Assembly: GCA_000257205.1 (NCBI GenBank)
Contig: AEZC01000025.1
Coordinates: 1-53,704, forward strand
DNA: 53,704 nt
Direction of reading: 5' to 3'
Source of the DNA: Vibrio ordalii ATCC 33509
Lineage (GTDB): Bacteria > Pseudomonadota > Gammaproteobacteria > Enterobacterales > Vibrionaceae
The notes below the pieces were generated by a model that saw only the letters and a list, made by a program, of their open reading frames with translations, was not told the origin of the DNA and did no database searches. Every line of letters starts with the position of its first letter. The first letter of the stretch is position 1. The translations under genes and the position numbers were made by a program. Positions 19,610 through 29,874 of this stretch are shown one piece after another.

Positions 19610-20668
19610 ATGACAACACGAATAGCAATGGACGAAACAATGACAGATCCTAACAGTATTTACGGTAAAGCGATCACCATGACAGTAGTTGGTGCGGGTT
19701 CTTACGGCACATCTCTGGCGATTTCTTTAGCACGTAACGGTGCTAATGTTGTCCTTTGGGGACACGATGCTAAGCATATGGCTCGTCTTGATGCTGATCG
19801 TGCTAACCAAGAATTTTTACCCGGTATTGATTTTCCCGATTCGCTGATTGTGGAAACCGATTTGAAAAAAGCGGTACAAGCGAGCCGCGATTTGTTGGTT
19901 GTCGTTCCGAGCCACGTATTTGGCCTTGTTATGAACAGTTTAAAGCCTCACTTGCGTGATGATTCCCGTATTTGTTGGGCAACCAAAGGGCTTGAACCTG
20001 AAACGGGGCGGTTACTGATGGATGTGGCCTATGACACCATTGGCGAGCGCTATTCATTGGCGGTGTTATCTGGGCCGACTTTTGCTAAAGAGCTGGCGAT
20101 GGGAATGCCTACCGCAATTTCTGTTGCCTCGCCTGACGAGCAGTTTGTCGAAGATCTGCAAGGCAAAATTCACTGCAGCAAAACTTTCCGCGTTTACGCC
20201 AATAGTGATTTTATTGGCATGCAGCTAGGTGGTGCGGTGAAAAACGTGATTGCAATTGGCGCTGGCATGTCCGATGGGATTGGCTTTGGTGCGAATGCGC
20301 GTACTGCATTGATTACGCGCGGTCTGGCCGAAATGTGCCGTTTAGGTGCGGCGTTAGGTGCTCAGCCAGAAACTTTTATGGGGATGGCTGGATTGGGTGA
20401 CTTAGTGCTCACTTGTACCGATAACCAATCACGTAACCGTCGCTTTGGTTTGGCGTTGGGGCAAGGAAAAGATGTGGATACGGCGCAGCAAGAAATTGGC
20501 CAAGTGGTTGAAGGTTATCGCAACACCAAAGAGGTGTGGTTATTAGCGGCGCGCATGGAGGTTGAAATGCCAATAGTTGATCAAATCTATCAAGTGCTGT
20601 ATCAAGGAAAAGATGCGCGTGTTGCAGCACAAGATTTGCTGGCTCGTGATAAAAAAGCAGAACGCTAA
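19610..20668 (+). CDS. gpsA: glycerol-3-phosphate dehydrogenase [NAD(P)+] GpsA
   Basis: GpsA reduces dihydroxyacetone phosphate to sn-glycerol-3-phosphate, the backbone for phospholipids, in the cytoplasm. The Rossmann motif [13 protein letters not shown] starts near residue 26, and the catalytic Lys lies in [16 protein letters not shown]. The stretch SGPTFAKE is also conserved. I keep ATG 19610 (352 residues) because TTTAGG lies 7-9 nt before it; ATG 19640 (342 residues) is possible and nearer the usual length of about 340. It is followed by cysE after 86 nt. Confidence 0.95.
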   Translation: MTTRIAMDETMTDPNSIYGKAITMTVVGAGSYGTSLAISLARNGANVVLWGHDAKHMARLDADRANQEFLPGIDFPDSLIVETDLKKAVQASRDLLVVVPSHVFGLVMNSLKPHLRDDSRICWATKGLEPETGRLLMDVAYDTIGERYSLAVLSGPTFAKELAMGMPTAISVASPDEQFVEDLQGKIHCSKTFRVYANSDFIGMQLGGAVKNVIAIGAGMSDGIGFGANARTALITRGLAEMCRLGAALGAQPETFMGMAGLGDLVLTCTDNQSRNRRFGLALGQGKDVDTAQQEIGQVVEGYRNTKEVWLLAARMEVEMPIVDQIYQVLYQGKDARVAAQDLLARDKKAER

Positions 20669-20754
20669 TTCATTGCTCATGATTAGGCACAAAGCCTATT
20701 AGCAATCTACATTGACGCTCTAGAGATTGGATGAGGAAGGGTGATCAACCAACG

Positions 20755-21576
20755 ATGAAACATTGCGAAAAACTCAAAGTGTGGCAAGCCATAGTCAAAG
20801 AGGCGCGCGAGCAGTCAGAACAAGAACCGATGCTGGCCAGTTTTTATCATGCCACTATTATTAAGCATGATAGTTTAAGCTCGGCCTTGAGCTACATTCT
20901 TGCCAATAAGCTGAATACGGCCTCAATGCCTGCGATGGCGGTGCGTGAAGTGGTCGAAGAGGCATTTGCCGCAGACCCCAGCATTATGGAAGCGGCGGCG
21001 TGTGACATCTGCGCGACTGTCAATCGCGACCCCGCGGTATCTATGTTTTCAATGCCTCTACTTTATCTCAAGGGCTACCATGCCTTACAAGGCTATCGCG
21101 TCGCGAACTGGTTATGGAAGCAAGGTCGAGTGGCGTTGGCTACCTATTTTCAAAACCAAATTTCGGTAGCTTGCCAAGTGGACATTCATCCTGCTGCACG
21201 TATTGGCCGCGGCATCATGCTTGATCATGCCACAGGCATTGTGATCGGTGAAACCGCGGTGGTGGAGAATGATGTCTCGATTTTGCAAGATGTAACGCTA
21301 GGCGGAACGGGTAAAGAGTGCGGTGATCGCCACCCGAAAATTCGTGAAGGCGTGATGATTGGCGCGGGTGCCAAAATTCTCGGTAATATTGAAGTGGGCG
21401 AAGGGGCGAAAATTGGTTCCTGTTCTGTGGTATTGCAAGCGGTGCCTCCGCACACTACCGTCGCCGGAGTGCCAGCCAAAATTGTCGGTCGCCCTCAAAC
21501 CGATAAACCTTCGTTAGATATGGACCAACAATTTAATGGCCGCTCTCAAAGTTTCATTGCCGGTGATGGTATTTAA
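20755..21576 (+). CDS. cysE: serine O-acetyltransferase CysE
   Basis: CysE acetylates L-serine with acetyl-CoA, the committed step of cysteine synthesis, and is feedback-inhibited by cysteine. The product from ATG 20755 is 273 residues, the same length as E. coli CysE. It has an N-terminal helical domain and a left-handed beta-helix of hexapeptide repeats (about 140-240), with the active-site segment DIHPAARIGRGIMLDHATG. An in-frame ATG at 20731 has no family support. AGGAAGG lies a rather long 14 nt upstream. It is the last gene before a strong terminator. Confidence 0.96.
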   Translation: MKHCEKLKVWQAIVKEAREQSEQEPMLASFYHATIIKHDSLSSALSYILANKLNTASMPAMAVREVVEEAFAADPSIMEAAACDICATVNRDPAVSMFSMPLLYLKGYHALQGYRVANWLWKQGRVALATYFQNQISVACQVDIHPAARIGRGIMLDHATGIVIGETAVVENDVSILQDVTLGGTGKECGDRHPKIREGVMIGAGAKILGNIEVGEGAKIGSCSVVLQAVPPHTTVAGVPAKIVGRPQTDKPSLDMDQQFNGRSQSFIAGDGI

Positions 21577-21593
21577 TTTGGTCGTGGAAAAAC

Positions 21594-21630
21594 AAAAGGG
21601 GTGATGCTCATTGAGCATCACCCCTTTTTT
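21594..21630. terminator. bidirectional terminator between cysE and aphA
   Basis: Stem AAAAGGGGTGATGCTC with its full complement and a 3-nt loop is followed by TTTTTT on the plus strand and preceded by A residues. It ends both convergent genes. Confidence 0.92.
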
Positions 21631-21640
21631 ATGGTTGGCA

Positions 21641-22180
21641 TTAAGCCATTGCATCGAGTTCAGCAAGCACTTCTTCAGCCCAATCAACCCACGCTTGGCG
21701 AACCAGTAGGTTGCGGCGTAGTGTTAGACGCTCAAGGCGCTGTAGCTTATCGAGGGTAGCTGGTGTTGCATAGTACGCAGACTCAATCTCTTTGTAGTGA
21801 GCAACCAGTTTTTTCGATTCTTCAACCAATTCACCCAGTTGAATTCGGTAAGGTGTTGCTGGTTGTACCGCGCAAGCGATCAATTTAGCGCTAAATTCAT
21901 CACGTACGGTTGGGTGAGCGGTAGGTTGGTCAAACCATTCACCTAAAGCGCTGCGACCTGCATCGGTGATGGAGTAAACTTTACGATCTGGCTTGCCATC
22001 TTGCGGTTCTAATACACAAGTGACTAGGCCTTGTTGACCCATTTTATTCAGTTCGCGGTAAACTTGTTGGTGGCTGGCTTTCCAAAAATAGCCAATGCTC
22101 GAAGAGAACTCTTTTGTGATGTCGTACCCTGTGGCATCGCGAGTGCTCAAAACAGTGAGGATAACGTGTGGTAATGACAT
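21641..22180 (-). CDS. aphA: quorum-sensing and virulence regulator AphA
   Basis: AphA is the low-cell-density master regulator of Vibrio quorum sensing. In V. cholerae it activates tcpPH with AphB, and it opposes LuxR/HapR. The 179-residue PadR-family protein has an N-terminal winged helix (about 1-80) with the start MSLPHVILTVLSTRDATGYD. A C-terminal antiparallel helix (about 100-179) mediates dimerisation. Start 22180 fits the known 179-residue protein; the frame is open upstream to 22225 but inside the leader. The N-terminal half looks unchanged from the V. cholerae protein I recall, while the C-terminal half carries many substitutions. It has a long regulated leader. Confidence 0.96.
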   Translation of the reverse strand: MSLPHVILTVLSTRDATGYDITKEFSSSIGYFWKASHQQVYRELNKMGQQGLVTCVLEPQDGKPDRKVYSITDAGRSALGEWFDQPTAHPTVRDEFSAKLIACAVQPATPYRIQLGELVEESKKLVAHYKEIESAYYATPATLDKLQRLERLTLRRNLLVRQAWVDWAEEVLAELDAMA

Positions 22181-22270
22181 GTCTTTAATCCAAATGGTTA
22201 ATAAACTCAAAAACAACTTGCTCAAACTCGTGTTGTGCTTCTGATGGCATCAATCATGAATGAGTGTAAG

Positions 22271-22305
22271 CAACACCCACCGTTCTATTGACGGAGTGGG
22301 TTGTG
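22271..22305 (-). other. hairpin in the aphA leader
   Basis: CAACACCCACCGT and ACGGAGTGGGTTGTG can pair around a 7-nt loop, with a 2-nt bulge (ACGG/CCGT and CCCAC/GTGGG cores). The structure lies about 90-125 nt before the aphA start. It has no T-tract, so it is not an obvious terminator. Confidence 0.5.
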
Positions 22306-22308
22306 TCA

Positions 22309-22321
22309 CCTTAAAAAGCCG
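22309..22321 (-). promoter_or_regulatory. possible Qrr small-RNA pairing site in the aphA leader
   Basis: The mRNA-sense sequence CGGCTTTTTAAGG matches, at 11 of 13 positions, the complement of the Qrr first-stem-loop sequence I recall (CCUUAUUAAGCCG). Qrr2-5 activate aphA translation in Vibrio by pairing with its leader. No qrr gene is in this window, so the pairing is inference. Confidence 0.45.
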
Positions 22322-22337
22322 TTTATCACCTAGGATT

Positions 22338-22354
22338 ATATGCGTGACGCATAT
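22338..22354. promoter_or_regulatory. perfect 17-bp palindrome in the aphA leader
   Basis: ATATGCGT-G-ACGCATAT is a perfect inverted repeat around one central base. Its ATATGC arms resemble the half-sites of AphA operators (ATATGCA-N6-TGCATAT), but the spacing is 3 bp shorter. It may be an autoregulatory AphA site or a site for another dimer. Confidence 0.5.
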
Positions 22355-22452
22355 CGACCTGCGATTTGTTATGTTTGTATGCTACCGCAGAGGAGCAGTA
22401 GTATATCTAAATAATAAGCATAAAGTAGAATACTTTGTTAGTTTAGCTTAAA

Positions 22453-22474
22453 AAACTGATAATATGCTCAATAG
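22453..22474 (-). promoter_or_regulatory. LuxR/HapR-type operator upstream of aphA
   Basis: On the minus strand the 22-mer contains TATTGA and TTATCA half-sites in the arrangement of the LuxR-family consensus TTATTGATAAATTTATCAATAA, 14 of 22 matching overall. It would lie about 60-81 bp upstream of the inferred start. LuxR/HapR repression of aphA is established in Vibrio, and the placement agrees with the HapR site I recall. Confidence 0.6.
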
Positions 22475-22491
22475 TTTTTGTGATTAAAAAT

Positions 22492-22516
22492 AAAAAGCCG
22501 CACAGTGACGGCCTTT
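22492..22516 (-). terminator. terminator of ppc
   Basis: On the minus strand, AAGGCCG and CGGCTTT flank CAC/GTG inner pairing and are followed by TTTTATTTTTA. It lies about 31 nt after the ppc stop. Confidence 0.8.
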
Positions 22517-22546
22517 TAGCTAGTTTGTGAAATAAAATGCTGTTAC

Positions 22547-25180
22547 TTAGCCTGTGTTACGCATTCCTGCTGCAATGCCGGCGATAGTCACCATTAAGGC
22601 TTCTTCTAACTCTGCTGGTGCGGTTTCGGTTTGGCGAGTGCGATACAACAGCTCTGCTTGCAGCATATTTAATGGCTCAACATAGATATTGCGCAGACGG
22701 ATTGACTCTTGACCCCAAGGATCGCTTTGCATCAAGTTCTCATTGTTTTCTACATTTAACACCGCTTTGATGTCTTTCTGTAATTGAGAACGCAAACGCT
22801 CACCGAGCGGGCGTAACGATTCATCGACTAAGCGTTCATCGTAATAGCGTGAGATTTCAATGTTGCACTTGGAGTAAACCATCTCTAGCATGCCCAAACG
22901 CGTTGAGAAAAATGGCCATTCACGGCACATCTCTTCCAGCAGTGCTTGGTGTCCTTTATTGATAGAAAACTGAATTGCTTCTCCCGCACCTAGCCAGGCT
23001 GGTAGCACGAGGCGGTTTTGGCTCCAAGAGAAGATCCACGGGATTGCGCGTAAGCTTTCGACCCCACCATTAGGGTTGCGTTTAGCCGGACGTGAACCGA
23101 GCGGTAATTTACCCAGCTCTAGCTCTGGCGTTGCTTGGCGGAAGTACGGGACAAAGTCCGGCTCGCCGCGAACAATATGGCGATACGCTTCGCAAGAGAC
23201 TTCAGACAATACCTCCATTAAGTCGCGCCAATCTTGTTTTGGCTCTGGCGGTGGCAGCAGGTTCGCTTCTAAAATGGCGCTGGCGTACATCGTAAAACTA
23301 TTGACCGCTACTTCTGGTAGACCAAGTTTAAAGCGGATCATTTCGCCTTGCTCCGTCACACGCAAGCCACCTTTTAAGCTTTTGGGTGGTTGTGAAAGCA
23401 GTGCCGCATGTGCTGGAGCACCCCCGCGACCAATGGTGCCGCCACGTCCATGGAATAGCGTCAGTTCAATTCCGGCCTCTTCACTGACATTAACCAAAGC
23501 TTCCATTGCGCTGTATTGCGCCCAACCGGCGGACATTACACCTGCATCTTTAGCCGAATCAGAGTAACCAATCATCACCATCTGGTGGTTTTGAATAAAG
23601 CCACGATAGAGATCAATGCCCATTAGCTGGCGGATCACCGTTTCTGCGTTGTTTAAATCATCCAAAGTTTCGAACAGTGGACAAACGTCCATGCGATAAG
23701 GGCAGCCACACTCTTGCAACAATAGATGTACAGCAAGTACATCTGATGCGGTACGAGCCATCGAAATCACATAAGCACCAAAGGCTTCGCGAGGCTGAGA
23801 AGCAACGATTTTACAGGTGTCGATCACCTCTTTCACCGCTTCTGAAGGCTGCCAGTCACGAGGTAACAAAGGACGTTTTGAACTCAACTCATTGGTGAGA
23901 AACGCAATTTTGTCTTGCTCGCTCCACTGGTCATAATCACCAATGCCTAAATAACGGGTGAGCTCGGAGATCACATCAGAGTGACGAGTGCTCTCTTGGC
24001 GAATGTCCAAACGTACAAGATGCACACCAAACGCTTTAATCCGGCGCAGAGTATCAAGCAGCGAGCCATCGGCAATGACGCCCATGCCGCATTGATGTAA
24101 AGATTGGTAGCAGGCATAAAGCGGTTCCCACAACTGTGCGATATTTTGCAGTGGTGCTTTGCGTGCCAGTTGTTGGCCATTGATCTTGGCATCCAACACT
24201 TCCAGTGTTTCGCTGAGTAGTTCACGCAGGCGTTTGAGAATAGCGCGATAAGGTTCGTGTTCATCTATGCCAGCCAGATCGCGTAGCGCGTCACTGCATT
24301 TGGTCATCGACAGTTCGCTGACCAGCTCATTGATATCACCTAGGTAGAGATCGGCCGCTTTCCAGCGAGAAAGCAGCATTACTTCACGGGTGATTTTATG
24401 AGTCACAAAGGGGTTACCATCACGGTCGCCGCCCATCCACGAAGAAAAATGCACAGGGCGTGCATCAATTGGTAGCCCTTCACCTAAGTAGTTGGTGAGG
24501 TGCTCATCAAATTCACGAAGAAAATCAGGCACGGCTTGCCATAGAGAATTTTCTACCACCGCAAAGCCCCATTTTGCTTCATCCAGTGGCGTAGGGCGCT
24601 GCTTACGAATCACATCTGAATGCCAGCTTTGCGCGATCAACTGTTCTAAACGGCGTTCGGTTTTTTGGCGCTCTTTAAATGAAAGGTCACTGAGTTCAAG
24701 CTTGGAGAGACACTCGTTAATTTTCACCAGCTTGTTGATCATCGTGCGGCGTGTAATTTCGGTTGGGTGAGCCGTTAGCACTAACTCGATATTGAGATCG
24801 CGTACCGCTTGAGCAGCATCCAATTTACTGATTTTATTTTGATTTAGTTTAGTAAACAGTAAGTTAATCGCATCAGGCTCACACACATGTTCTTCACAGT
24901 GACGTGAAATGGTGTGGTACTGCTCGGCCATGTTGGTTAAGTTAAGAAATTGGTTGAATGCCCGCGCTACTGGGGTGAGCTGTTCGTTGGGAAGGTTTTT
25001 GATCTCTTCAACCAAGCTGTCTCGGTCGGCTTGATTGCCATTACGGGCTGATTTTGAAAGTTTTCGGATGGTTTCCACTTTCTCTAAGATAACGTCACCA
25101 TGGGCGTCCTGAATGGTGTTGCCCAGCAAACGGCCAAGCATGCTCACGTTACTTTTGAGCGCAGCGTATTTTTCGTTCAT
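22547..25180 (-). CDS. ppc: phosphoenolpyruvate carboxylase
   Basis: Ppc carboxylates phosphoenolpyruvate to oxaloacetate, refilling the TCA cycle. The 877-residue product has the catalytic [11 protein letters not shown] motif near residue 135, the [18 protein letters not shown] glycine-rich loop near 570, and the terminal ...AGMRNTG sequence that is invariant in the family. The start is ATG 25180 ([12 protein letters not shown]), aligned with E. coli and preceded by AGGATGACA; ATG 25186 just upstream and 25213 further out are less likely. It is a single gene. Confidence 0.98.
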   Translation of the reverse strand: MNEKYAALKSNVSMLGRLLGNTIQDAHGDVILEKVETIRKLSKSARNGNQADRDSLVEEIKNLPNEQLTPVARAFNQFLNLTNMAEQYHTISRHCEEHVCEPDAINLLFTKLNQNKISKLDAAQAVRDLNIELVLTAHPTEITRRTMINKLVKINECLSKLELSDLSFKERQKTERRLEQLIAQSWHSDVIRKQRPTPLDEAKWGFAVVENSLWQAVPDFLREFDEHLTNYLGEGLPIDARPVHFSSWMGGDRDGNPFVTHKITREVMLLSRWKAADLYLGDINELVSELSMTKCSDALRDLAGIDEHEPYRAILKRLRELLSETLEVLDAKINGQQLARKAPLQNIAQLWEPLYACYQSLHQCGMGVIADGSLLDTLRRIKAFGVHLVRLDIRQESTRHSDVISELTRYLGIGDYDQWSEQDKIAFLTNELSSKRPLLPRDWQPSEAVKEVIDTCKIVASQPREAFGAYVISMARTASDVLAVHLLLQECGCPYRMDVCPLFETLDDLNNAETVIRQLMGIDLYRGFIQNHQMVMIGYSDSAKDAGVMSAGWAQYSAMEALVNVSEEAGIELTLFHGRGGTIGRGGAPAHAALLSQPPKSLKGGLRVTEQGEMIRFKLGLPEVAVNSFTMYASAILEANLLPPPEPKQDWRDLMEVLSEVSCEAYRHIVRGEPDFVPYFRQATPELELGKLPLGSRPAKRNPNGGVESLRAIPWIFSWSQNRLVLPAWLGAGEAIQFSINKGHQALLEEMCREWPFFSTRLGMLEMVYSKCNIEISRYYDERLVDESLRPLGERLRSQLQKDIKAVLNVENNENLMQSDPWGQESIRLRNIYVEPLNMLQAELLYRTRQTETAPAELEEALMVTIAGIAAGMRNTG

Positions 25181-25351
25181 TGTCATCCTGCCTTGTAAAA
25201 AAATTACATCCATTGTTCCTTGCTAAGTACACAATCTAGCGAAAAGATCCCTGTAGAGTCAAATAAAGCCGACTATTTTTACGATTATTGCTGAATGTTA
25301 TTGAACGTGATCATTTGGTGAATAATTGGCGTAAATTACTGAAATTTTATT

Positions 25352-25389
25352 ACAAAAATGCCCGACCGTAGAAACGCTGTCAGGCATTT
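25352..25389 (-). terminator. terminator of argE
   Basis: On the minus strand an 11-bp stem AAATGCCTGAC/GTCGGGCATTT with one T-G pair and a 12-nt loop is followed by TTTTTGT. It lies 24 nt after the argE stop. Confidence 0.85.
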
Positions 25390-25412
25390 ATCGCTTGAGT
25401 AAGCTTGGTAGG

Positions 25413-26549
25413 CTAGAAGCAGTATTTATACATTGCTTTGGACAAAATCGAGATGGTTGGATCAATAAATTCAAACGCTAGGAATTCATCCGGTTGATGC
25501 GCTTGATCGATCGAACCCGGGCCGAGTACCAGTGTTGGACATAATTGTTGTAAGAACGGTGCTTCAGTACAGTAGTTCACGGTTTGTGAAGCGGTATTGC
25601 AAATCTCTTCAATGTTGCCAATAAAGGGGTGATCATGCTGACATTCATAACCCGGAATCGCATCATGCAGCGCGGTAATCTCAATGCGGCCGGGCCATTT
25701 TGCACTGACTTCATTCAGTGCATTGCGCAGCAAGTTATCGAGCCCATCTAGACTCATGCCGGGCAGCGGGCGCACATCGTAATGCAATTCGCAGCAGCCA
25801 CAAATGCGGTTTGGACTATCGCCACCGTGGATATGGCCGAGGTTCAATGTGGGGTGAGGAATGGCAAAGCCTGGGTGATGGTACTCTTTGATCAATTTGT
25901 CGCGCAGTTGCATTAACGCGAACAGCACTTCATGCATGATTTCGATGGCATTTACGCCCAGAGCTGGATCAGACGAGTGGCCCGATTTTCCTGTCACTCG
26001 AATAGCGTTGGCTACGTGGCCTTTATGGCCGCGGATGGGCACAAGGCTAGTCGGCTCACCAATAATGCAGTAATCCGGTTGAAATGGCGCATGTTCAGTG
26101 AAATGACGCGCGCCGAGCATGGTGGTTTCTTCATCACAGGTAGCCAACACATACAGCGGTTTACTCTGTTTACTCCAATCGACTTTTTTCACCGCTTCGT
26201 AGATAAACGCAAAAAAGCCTTTCATGTCTGCCGTGCCTAAGCCATAGAAACGATCATTGGCTTGCGTTAACGCGTGTGGTTCAAAATTCCAACGTCCTTC
26301 GTCAAATGGAACGGTATCACTGTGCCCCGCGAGCAGTAGGCCACCTTCGCCGCACCCTTTCTTCGCCACTAAATTGTATTTTCCCGGCGCGACTTCAATG
26401 GTGTCGACTACAAACCCTAAGCTGGAAAACCAGCTTGCCAATTTATCAATCACATTCTGGTTACCTTCGTCCCAACGAGCATCTGTGGAGCTGATGGAAG
26501 AGGTCGAAATCAGACCTTGGTAAACCTCAAGAAAACTGGGTAATTGCAT
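25413..26549 (-). CDS. argE: acetylornithine deacetylase ArgE
   Basis: ArgE hydrolyses N2-acetylornithine to ornithine and acetate in the linear arginine pathway. The 378-residue M20-family metallopeptidase has the metal-binding [12 protein letters not shown] (His and Asp) and [12 protein letters not shown] (Glu pair) motifs, and the catalytic dimerisation domain between about 180 and 295. Because this route releases the acetyl group, N-acetylglutamate must be made afresh each cycle. That fits the synthase domain fused to ArgH in the divergent operon. Confidence 0.97.
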   Translation of the reverse strand: MQLPSFLEVYQGLISTSSISSTDARWDEGNQNVIDKLASWFSSLGFVVDTIEVAPGKYNLVAKKGCGEGGLLLAGHSDTVPFDEGRWNFEPHALTQANDRFYGLGTADMKGFFAFIYEAVKKVDWSKQSKPLYVLATCDEETTMLGARHFTEHAPFQPDYCIIGEPTSLVPIRGHKGHVANAIRVTGKSGHSSDPALGVNAIEIMHEVLFALMQLRDKLIKEYHHPGFAIPHPTLNLGHIHGGDSPNRICGCCELHYDVRPLPGMSLDGLDNLLRNALNEVSAKWPGRIEITALHDAIPGYECQHDHPFIGNIEEICNTASQTVNYCTEAPFLQQLCPTLVLGPGSIDQAHQPDEFLAFEFIDPTISILSKAMYKYCF

Positions 26550-26704
26550 ATTATCTTTGCTCCTAGTATTGACAGAGTAATTGCGAGAAGGTAAAACACA
26601 TATTAAATCACTTTGTGTGAATAAAAAACCGAGTTAAGTGTCTTTTTTGAAATTTATAGTCATTTTTAGATTGTCTTTTTTACCTTGAAATTGGATGTCA
26701 CGAG
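26550..26704. promoter_or_regulatory. argE/argC divergent control region with possible ARG boxes
   Basis: The region lies between the divergent starts of argE and argC. TGTGAATAAAAAACCGAG (26616-26633) has one intact half of the ArgR box (TGAAT plus an AT core), the other half being poor. TTGAAATTTATAGTCA (26648-26663) is a second weak candidate with spacing off by one. ArgR control of argECBGH is established in enteric bacteria; these specific sites are tentative. Confidence 0.4.
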
Positions 26705-27706
26705 ATGTTGAAAACCACAATTATCGGAGCTAGCGGTTATACCGGCGCTGAGTTGGCGTATATGGTGCAAAAACACCCACAACTCACGCTATCAGGTTTA
26801 TACGTTTCCGCCAATAGCCTAGATGCTGGAAAACCAATGGCTGAGCTGCATGGCAAACTCTCTGGTATTGTCGACATGCAGGTACAACCATTAATGGATC
26901 CGGTGAGCGTTGCAAGCCAATGTGATGTGGTGTTTTTAGCTACGGCTCATGAGGTGAGCCATGATCTCGCGCCTATTTTTCTTGCGCAAAATTGTCAAGT
27001 TTTCGACCTTTCTGGTGCTTTTCGCGTCAAAGGTGATGATTTTTACCAAAATTACTATGGTTTTAAACATCAACACCCTAAATGGTTAGAAAACGCGGTT
27101 TATGGACTGGCGGAATGGAATTGTGAGGCAATTAAGCAGAGCCAATTGATCGCCGTTGCAGGTTGCTATCCAACCGCATCGCAACTGGCGATAAAGCCTT
27201 TGGTTGAAGCGGGTTTGTTAGATACAACTCAATGGCCGGTGATTAATGCCACCAGCGGTGTCACCGGCGCGGGCAGAAAAGCGACATTAACCAACAGTTT
27301 TTGTGAAGTGAGCTTACAGCCATACGGCGTGTTTACTCATCGCCACCAACCTGAAATCGTCGCCCATTTAGGATGTGATGTGATTTTTACGCCTCACTTA
27401 GGGAATTTCAAACGCGGTATTTTGGCCACCGTGACGATGAAGCTTGCATCGGGTGTTTCAGAGCAACAAGTCAGCCATGCTTTTGAGAAGGCGTACGCTA
27501 ACAAACCCGCTGTTCGGCTCAAATCAACCTTGCCGAGCATCAAAGATGTTGAATTTACGCCATTTTGCGACCTCGGTTGGCGAGTGCAAGGTGAGCATAT
27601 TATCGTCGTGTCCGCGATCGATAATTTATTAAAGGGGGCATCGAGCCAAGCGATGCAGTGTTTAAATATTCATTACGGTTTTTCTGAGCTAACGGCTTTG
27701 GTGTAA
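26705..27706 (+). CDS. argC: N-acetyl-gamma-glutamyl-phosphate reductase ArgC
   Basis: ArgC reduces N-acetylglutamyl phosphate to the semialdehyde with NADPH. The 333-residue product has the NADP-binding [13 protein letters not shown] at residues 6-18 and the catalytic Cys154 in [10 protein letters not shown], with the HRHQPEI substrate region later. It is the first gene of argCBGH(A), with argB 23 nt downstream. Confidence 0.98.
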   Translation: MLKTTIIGASGYTGAELAYMVQKHPQLTLSGLYVSANSLDAGKPMAELHGKLSGIVDMQVQPLMDPVSVASQCDVVFLATAHEVSHDLAPIFLAQNCQVFDLSGAFRVKGDDFYQNYYGFKHQHPKWLENAVYGLAEWNCEAIKQSQLIAVAGCYPTASQLAIKPLVEAGLLDTTQWPVINATSGVTGAGRKATLTNSFCEVSLQPYGVFTHRHQPEIVAHLGCDVIFTPHLGNFKRGILATVTMKLASGVSEQQVSHAFEKAYANKPAVRLKSTLPSIKDVEFTPFCDLGWRVQGEHIIVVSAIDNLLKGASSQAMQCLNIHYGFSELTALV

Positions 27707-27729
27707 CGCACCAAGCGTAAGGGTTAAAT

Positions 27730-28521
27730 ATGACAGATACAAAGCAAAATCCATTAGTGATTAAGTTAGGCGGCGCGGCGCTGTCTTGTTCTGAAACGCT
27801 AAGCAAACTGTTTGGCGCAATCGCACTGTATCAAGCCCAAGCTCAGCGACGAATTGTCATCGTGCACGGGGGCGGTTATCTCGTCGATGACCTGATGGCG
27901 AAATTACAACTAAAAACCGTGAAGAAAGAAGGTTTGCGTGTCACGCCTTATGACCAAATTCCGCTGATTGCAGGCGCGCTGGCTGGGACAGCCAACAAAA
28001 TGCTGCAAGGGCAAGCGATTAAAGATGGCTTAAATGCGGTTGGTTTATCGCTCGCTGATGGCGGGTTATGCAAAGTCGAAGAGTTGGATCCAGAACTCGG
28101 CGCAGTGGGCAAGGCTTCTCCTGGTGATTCACAAATCGTGCAAGCGATTTTAGCCGCTGGTGGTTTGCCTATTATCAGCTCGATTGGCCTGACTGCTGAT
28201 GGCCAAATGATGAATGTCAACGCCGATCAAGCAGCCGTTGCAGTGGCTGGCGCATTGGATGCAGAACTCGTTCTTCTTTCCGATGTGAGCGGTGTGCTGG
28301 ATGGCAAAGGCCATTTGTTGTCGAGCCTCAATGAGCAGCAGGCCAATGCGCTGATTAAAGGCAAAGTGATCACGGATGGCATGATTGTCAAAGTGAAAGC
28401 GGCGCTGGAAGCGGCAAATGATTTAGGTCGCCCGATTGAAGTGGCGACATGGCGTTACCCAGATAAGCTCAGCAAATTGTTTGCGGGCGAAAGTATCGGG
28501 ACCCAATTTTTACCTCAATAA
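27730..28521 (+). CDS. argB: acetylglutamate kinase ArgB
   Basis: ArgB phosphorylates N-acetylglutamate with ATP. The 263-residue amino-acid-kinase protein has the KLGGAALS nucleotide loop near residue 11, the [12 protein letters not shown] motif near 45, and [15 protein letters not shown] near 161. It lacks the N-terminal extension of arginine-sensitive hexameric kinases, so feedback control probably falls on the synthase step; that is inference from the family. Confidence 0.97.
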   Translation: MTDTKQNPLVIKLGGAALSCSETLSKLFGAIALYQAQAQRRIVIVHGGGYLVDDLMAKLQLKTVKKEGLRVTPYDQIPLIAGALAGTANKMLQGQAIKDGLNAVGLSLADGGLCKVEELDPELGAVGKASPGDSQIVQAILAAGGLPIISSIGLTADGQMMNVNADQAAVAVAGALDAELVLLSDVSGVLDGKGHLLSSLNEQQANALIKGKVITDGMIVKVKAALEAANDLGRPIEVATWRYPDKLSKLFAGESIGTQFLPQ

Positions 28522-28614
28522 ACGCATTTAATCAGTTGTTGATAACAGCTGTAAGTAATTAATCACCCAGAGCACTGACCGCCAAGCGCAGCGCCGGGAA
28601 ATGGAGAAAGTAAG

Positions 28615-29838
28615 ATGAGCAAGGTTCAAGTCAATAAAGTCGTTGTCGCATACTCTGGCGGTCTAGATACCTCGGTAATCATTCCGTGGTTAAAAGAAAA
28701 CTACGATTGTGAAGTGGTTGCCTTTGTTGCCGATGTCGGCCAAGGTGAAGAAGAATTGGTCGGCATTGAAGAGAAAGCGAAAGCGTCTGGCGCGTCAGAG
28801 TGTTATGTGGTCGATCTTAAAGAAGAGATGGTCGCTGAATACATCTACCCCACACTAAAAACAGGTGCTTATTACGAAGGTAAATACCTGCTTGGGACGT
28901 CAATGGCTCGCCCAATCATTGCCAAAGCGCAAGTCGAAGTAGCGCGTAAAGTGGGTGCTGATGCGCTGTGTCACGGCTGTACGGGGAAAGGTAATGACCA
29001 AGTGCGTTTTGAAGGTGCGTTTGCAGCCCTAGCGCCTGATTTACATGTGATTGCCCCTTGGCGTGAGTGGGACATCGTGAGTCGTGAAGAGTGTCTTGAT
29101 TTCCTTGCTGAGCGTAACATTCCTTGCGCCGATTCATTGACGAAAATTTACTCGCGTGATGCGAACGCGTGGCACATTTCGACCGAAGGTGGCGTGCTTG
29201 AGAGTACTTGGAACGCCCCCAATGAGGATTGCTGGGTATGGACAGTAGATCCAGAGCAAGCGCCAAATGAGCCAGAATTTGTCACACTGCAGGTCGCGAA
29301 AGGCGAAGTCGTTGGCGTCGATGGTGAACTGATGACGCCTTACAACGCACTCGTTTACCTTAATGAGAAAGGCTCTAAACACGGCGTTGGTCGTATCGAC
29401 ATCGTCGAAAACCGTTTGGTTGGTATGAAGTCTCGTGGTTGTTATGAAACCCCGGGAGGCACCATCATGATGGAAGCGTTGCGTGCTGTTGAGCAGTTAG
29501 TGCTCGATAAAGCCTCATTCGAATTTCGTGAAGAACTGGGTGTCAAAGCGTCGCATCTTGTATACGATGGCCGTTGGTTCACTCCGCTGCGTAAATCCAT
29601 CATGGCCGCAGCCGATGAGCTGGCACAGGATGTTAATGGTGAAGTGGTTGTGAAGCTTTACAAAGGGCAAGCGACGGTGACGCAAAAACGTTCAGAAAAC
29701 AGCTTGTACTCGGAAGAGTTTGCAACCTTTGGTGAAGATGTTGTGTATGACCAAAGCCACGCGGGCGGCTTCATTCGTCTCTATTCGTTGGCAAGTCGGA
29801 TCAGAGCGTTGAACGAAGCGAAGAAGAATAAAGCCTAG
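28615..29838 (+). CDS. argG: argininosuccinate synthase ArgG
   Basis: ArgG condenses citrulline and aspartate with ATP to form argininosuccinate. The 407-residue product is the shorter type-I form rather than the roughly 447-residue E. coli form. The PP-loop ATPase motif [12 protein letters not shown] lies at residues 9-20, and the substrate motif [15 protein letters not shown] near 122. A weak GAGAAAG lies before the ATG. No ornithine carbamoyltransferase gene is in the window. Confidence 0.97.
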   Translation: MSKVQVNKVVVAYSGGLDTSVIIPWLKENYDCEVVAFVADVGQGEEELVGIEEKAKASGASECYVVDLKEEMVAEYIYPTLKTGAYYEGKYLLGTSMARPIIAKAQVEVARKVGADALCHGCTGKGNDQVRFEGAFAALAPDLHVIAPWREWDIVSREECLDFLAERNIPCADSLTKIYSRDANAWHISTEGGVLESTWNAPNEDCWVWTVDPEQAPNEPEFVTLQVAKGEVVGVDGELMTPYNALVYLNEKGSKHGVGRIDIVENRLVGMKSRGCYETPGGTIMMEALRAVEQLVLDKASFEFREELGVKASHLVYDGRWFTPLRKSIMAAADELAQDVNGEVVVKLYKGQATVTQKRSENSLYSEEFATFGEDVVYDQSHAGGFIRLYSLASRIRALNEAKKNKA

Positions 29839-29874
29839 GTTAACCCCCAAGGTAGAGACACAAAAATAACAATA

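Larger units (their letters stand above)
22181..22546 (-). promoter_or_regulatory. aphA upstream region and long 5' leader (366 bp without a gene)
   Basis: The stretch between aphA and the ppc stop holds no convincing ORF. On the minus strand a -10-like TATACT occupies 22405-22400, which would give a start near 22393 and a leader of roughly 210 nt. Within it lie a hairpin, a possible Qrr pairing site and a 17-bp palindrome. Upstream lies a LuxR/HapR-like operator. Each is listed separately. The transcription start is inferred, and no good -35 is visible, as expected for an activated promoter. Confidence 0.6.

Noticed and set aside
22260..22451. 63-codon ORF opposite the aphA leader
   Set aside because: It has no ribosome binding site or homology and lies over palindromes and promoter elements of aphA.
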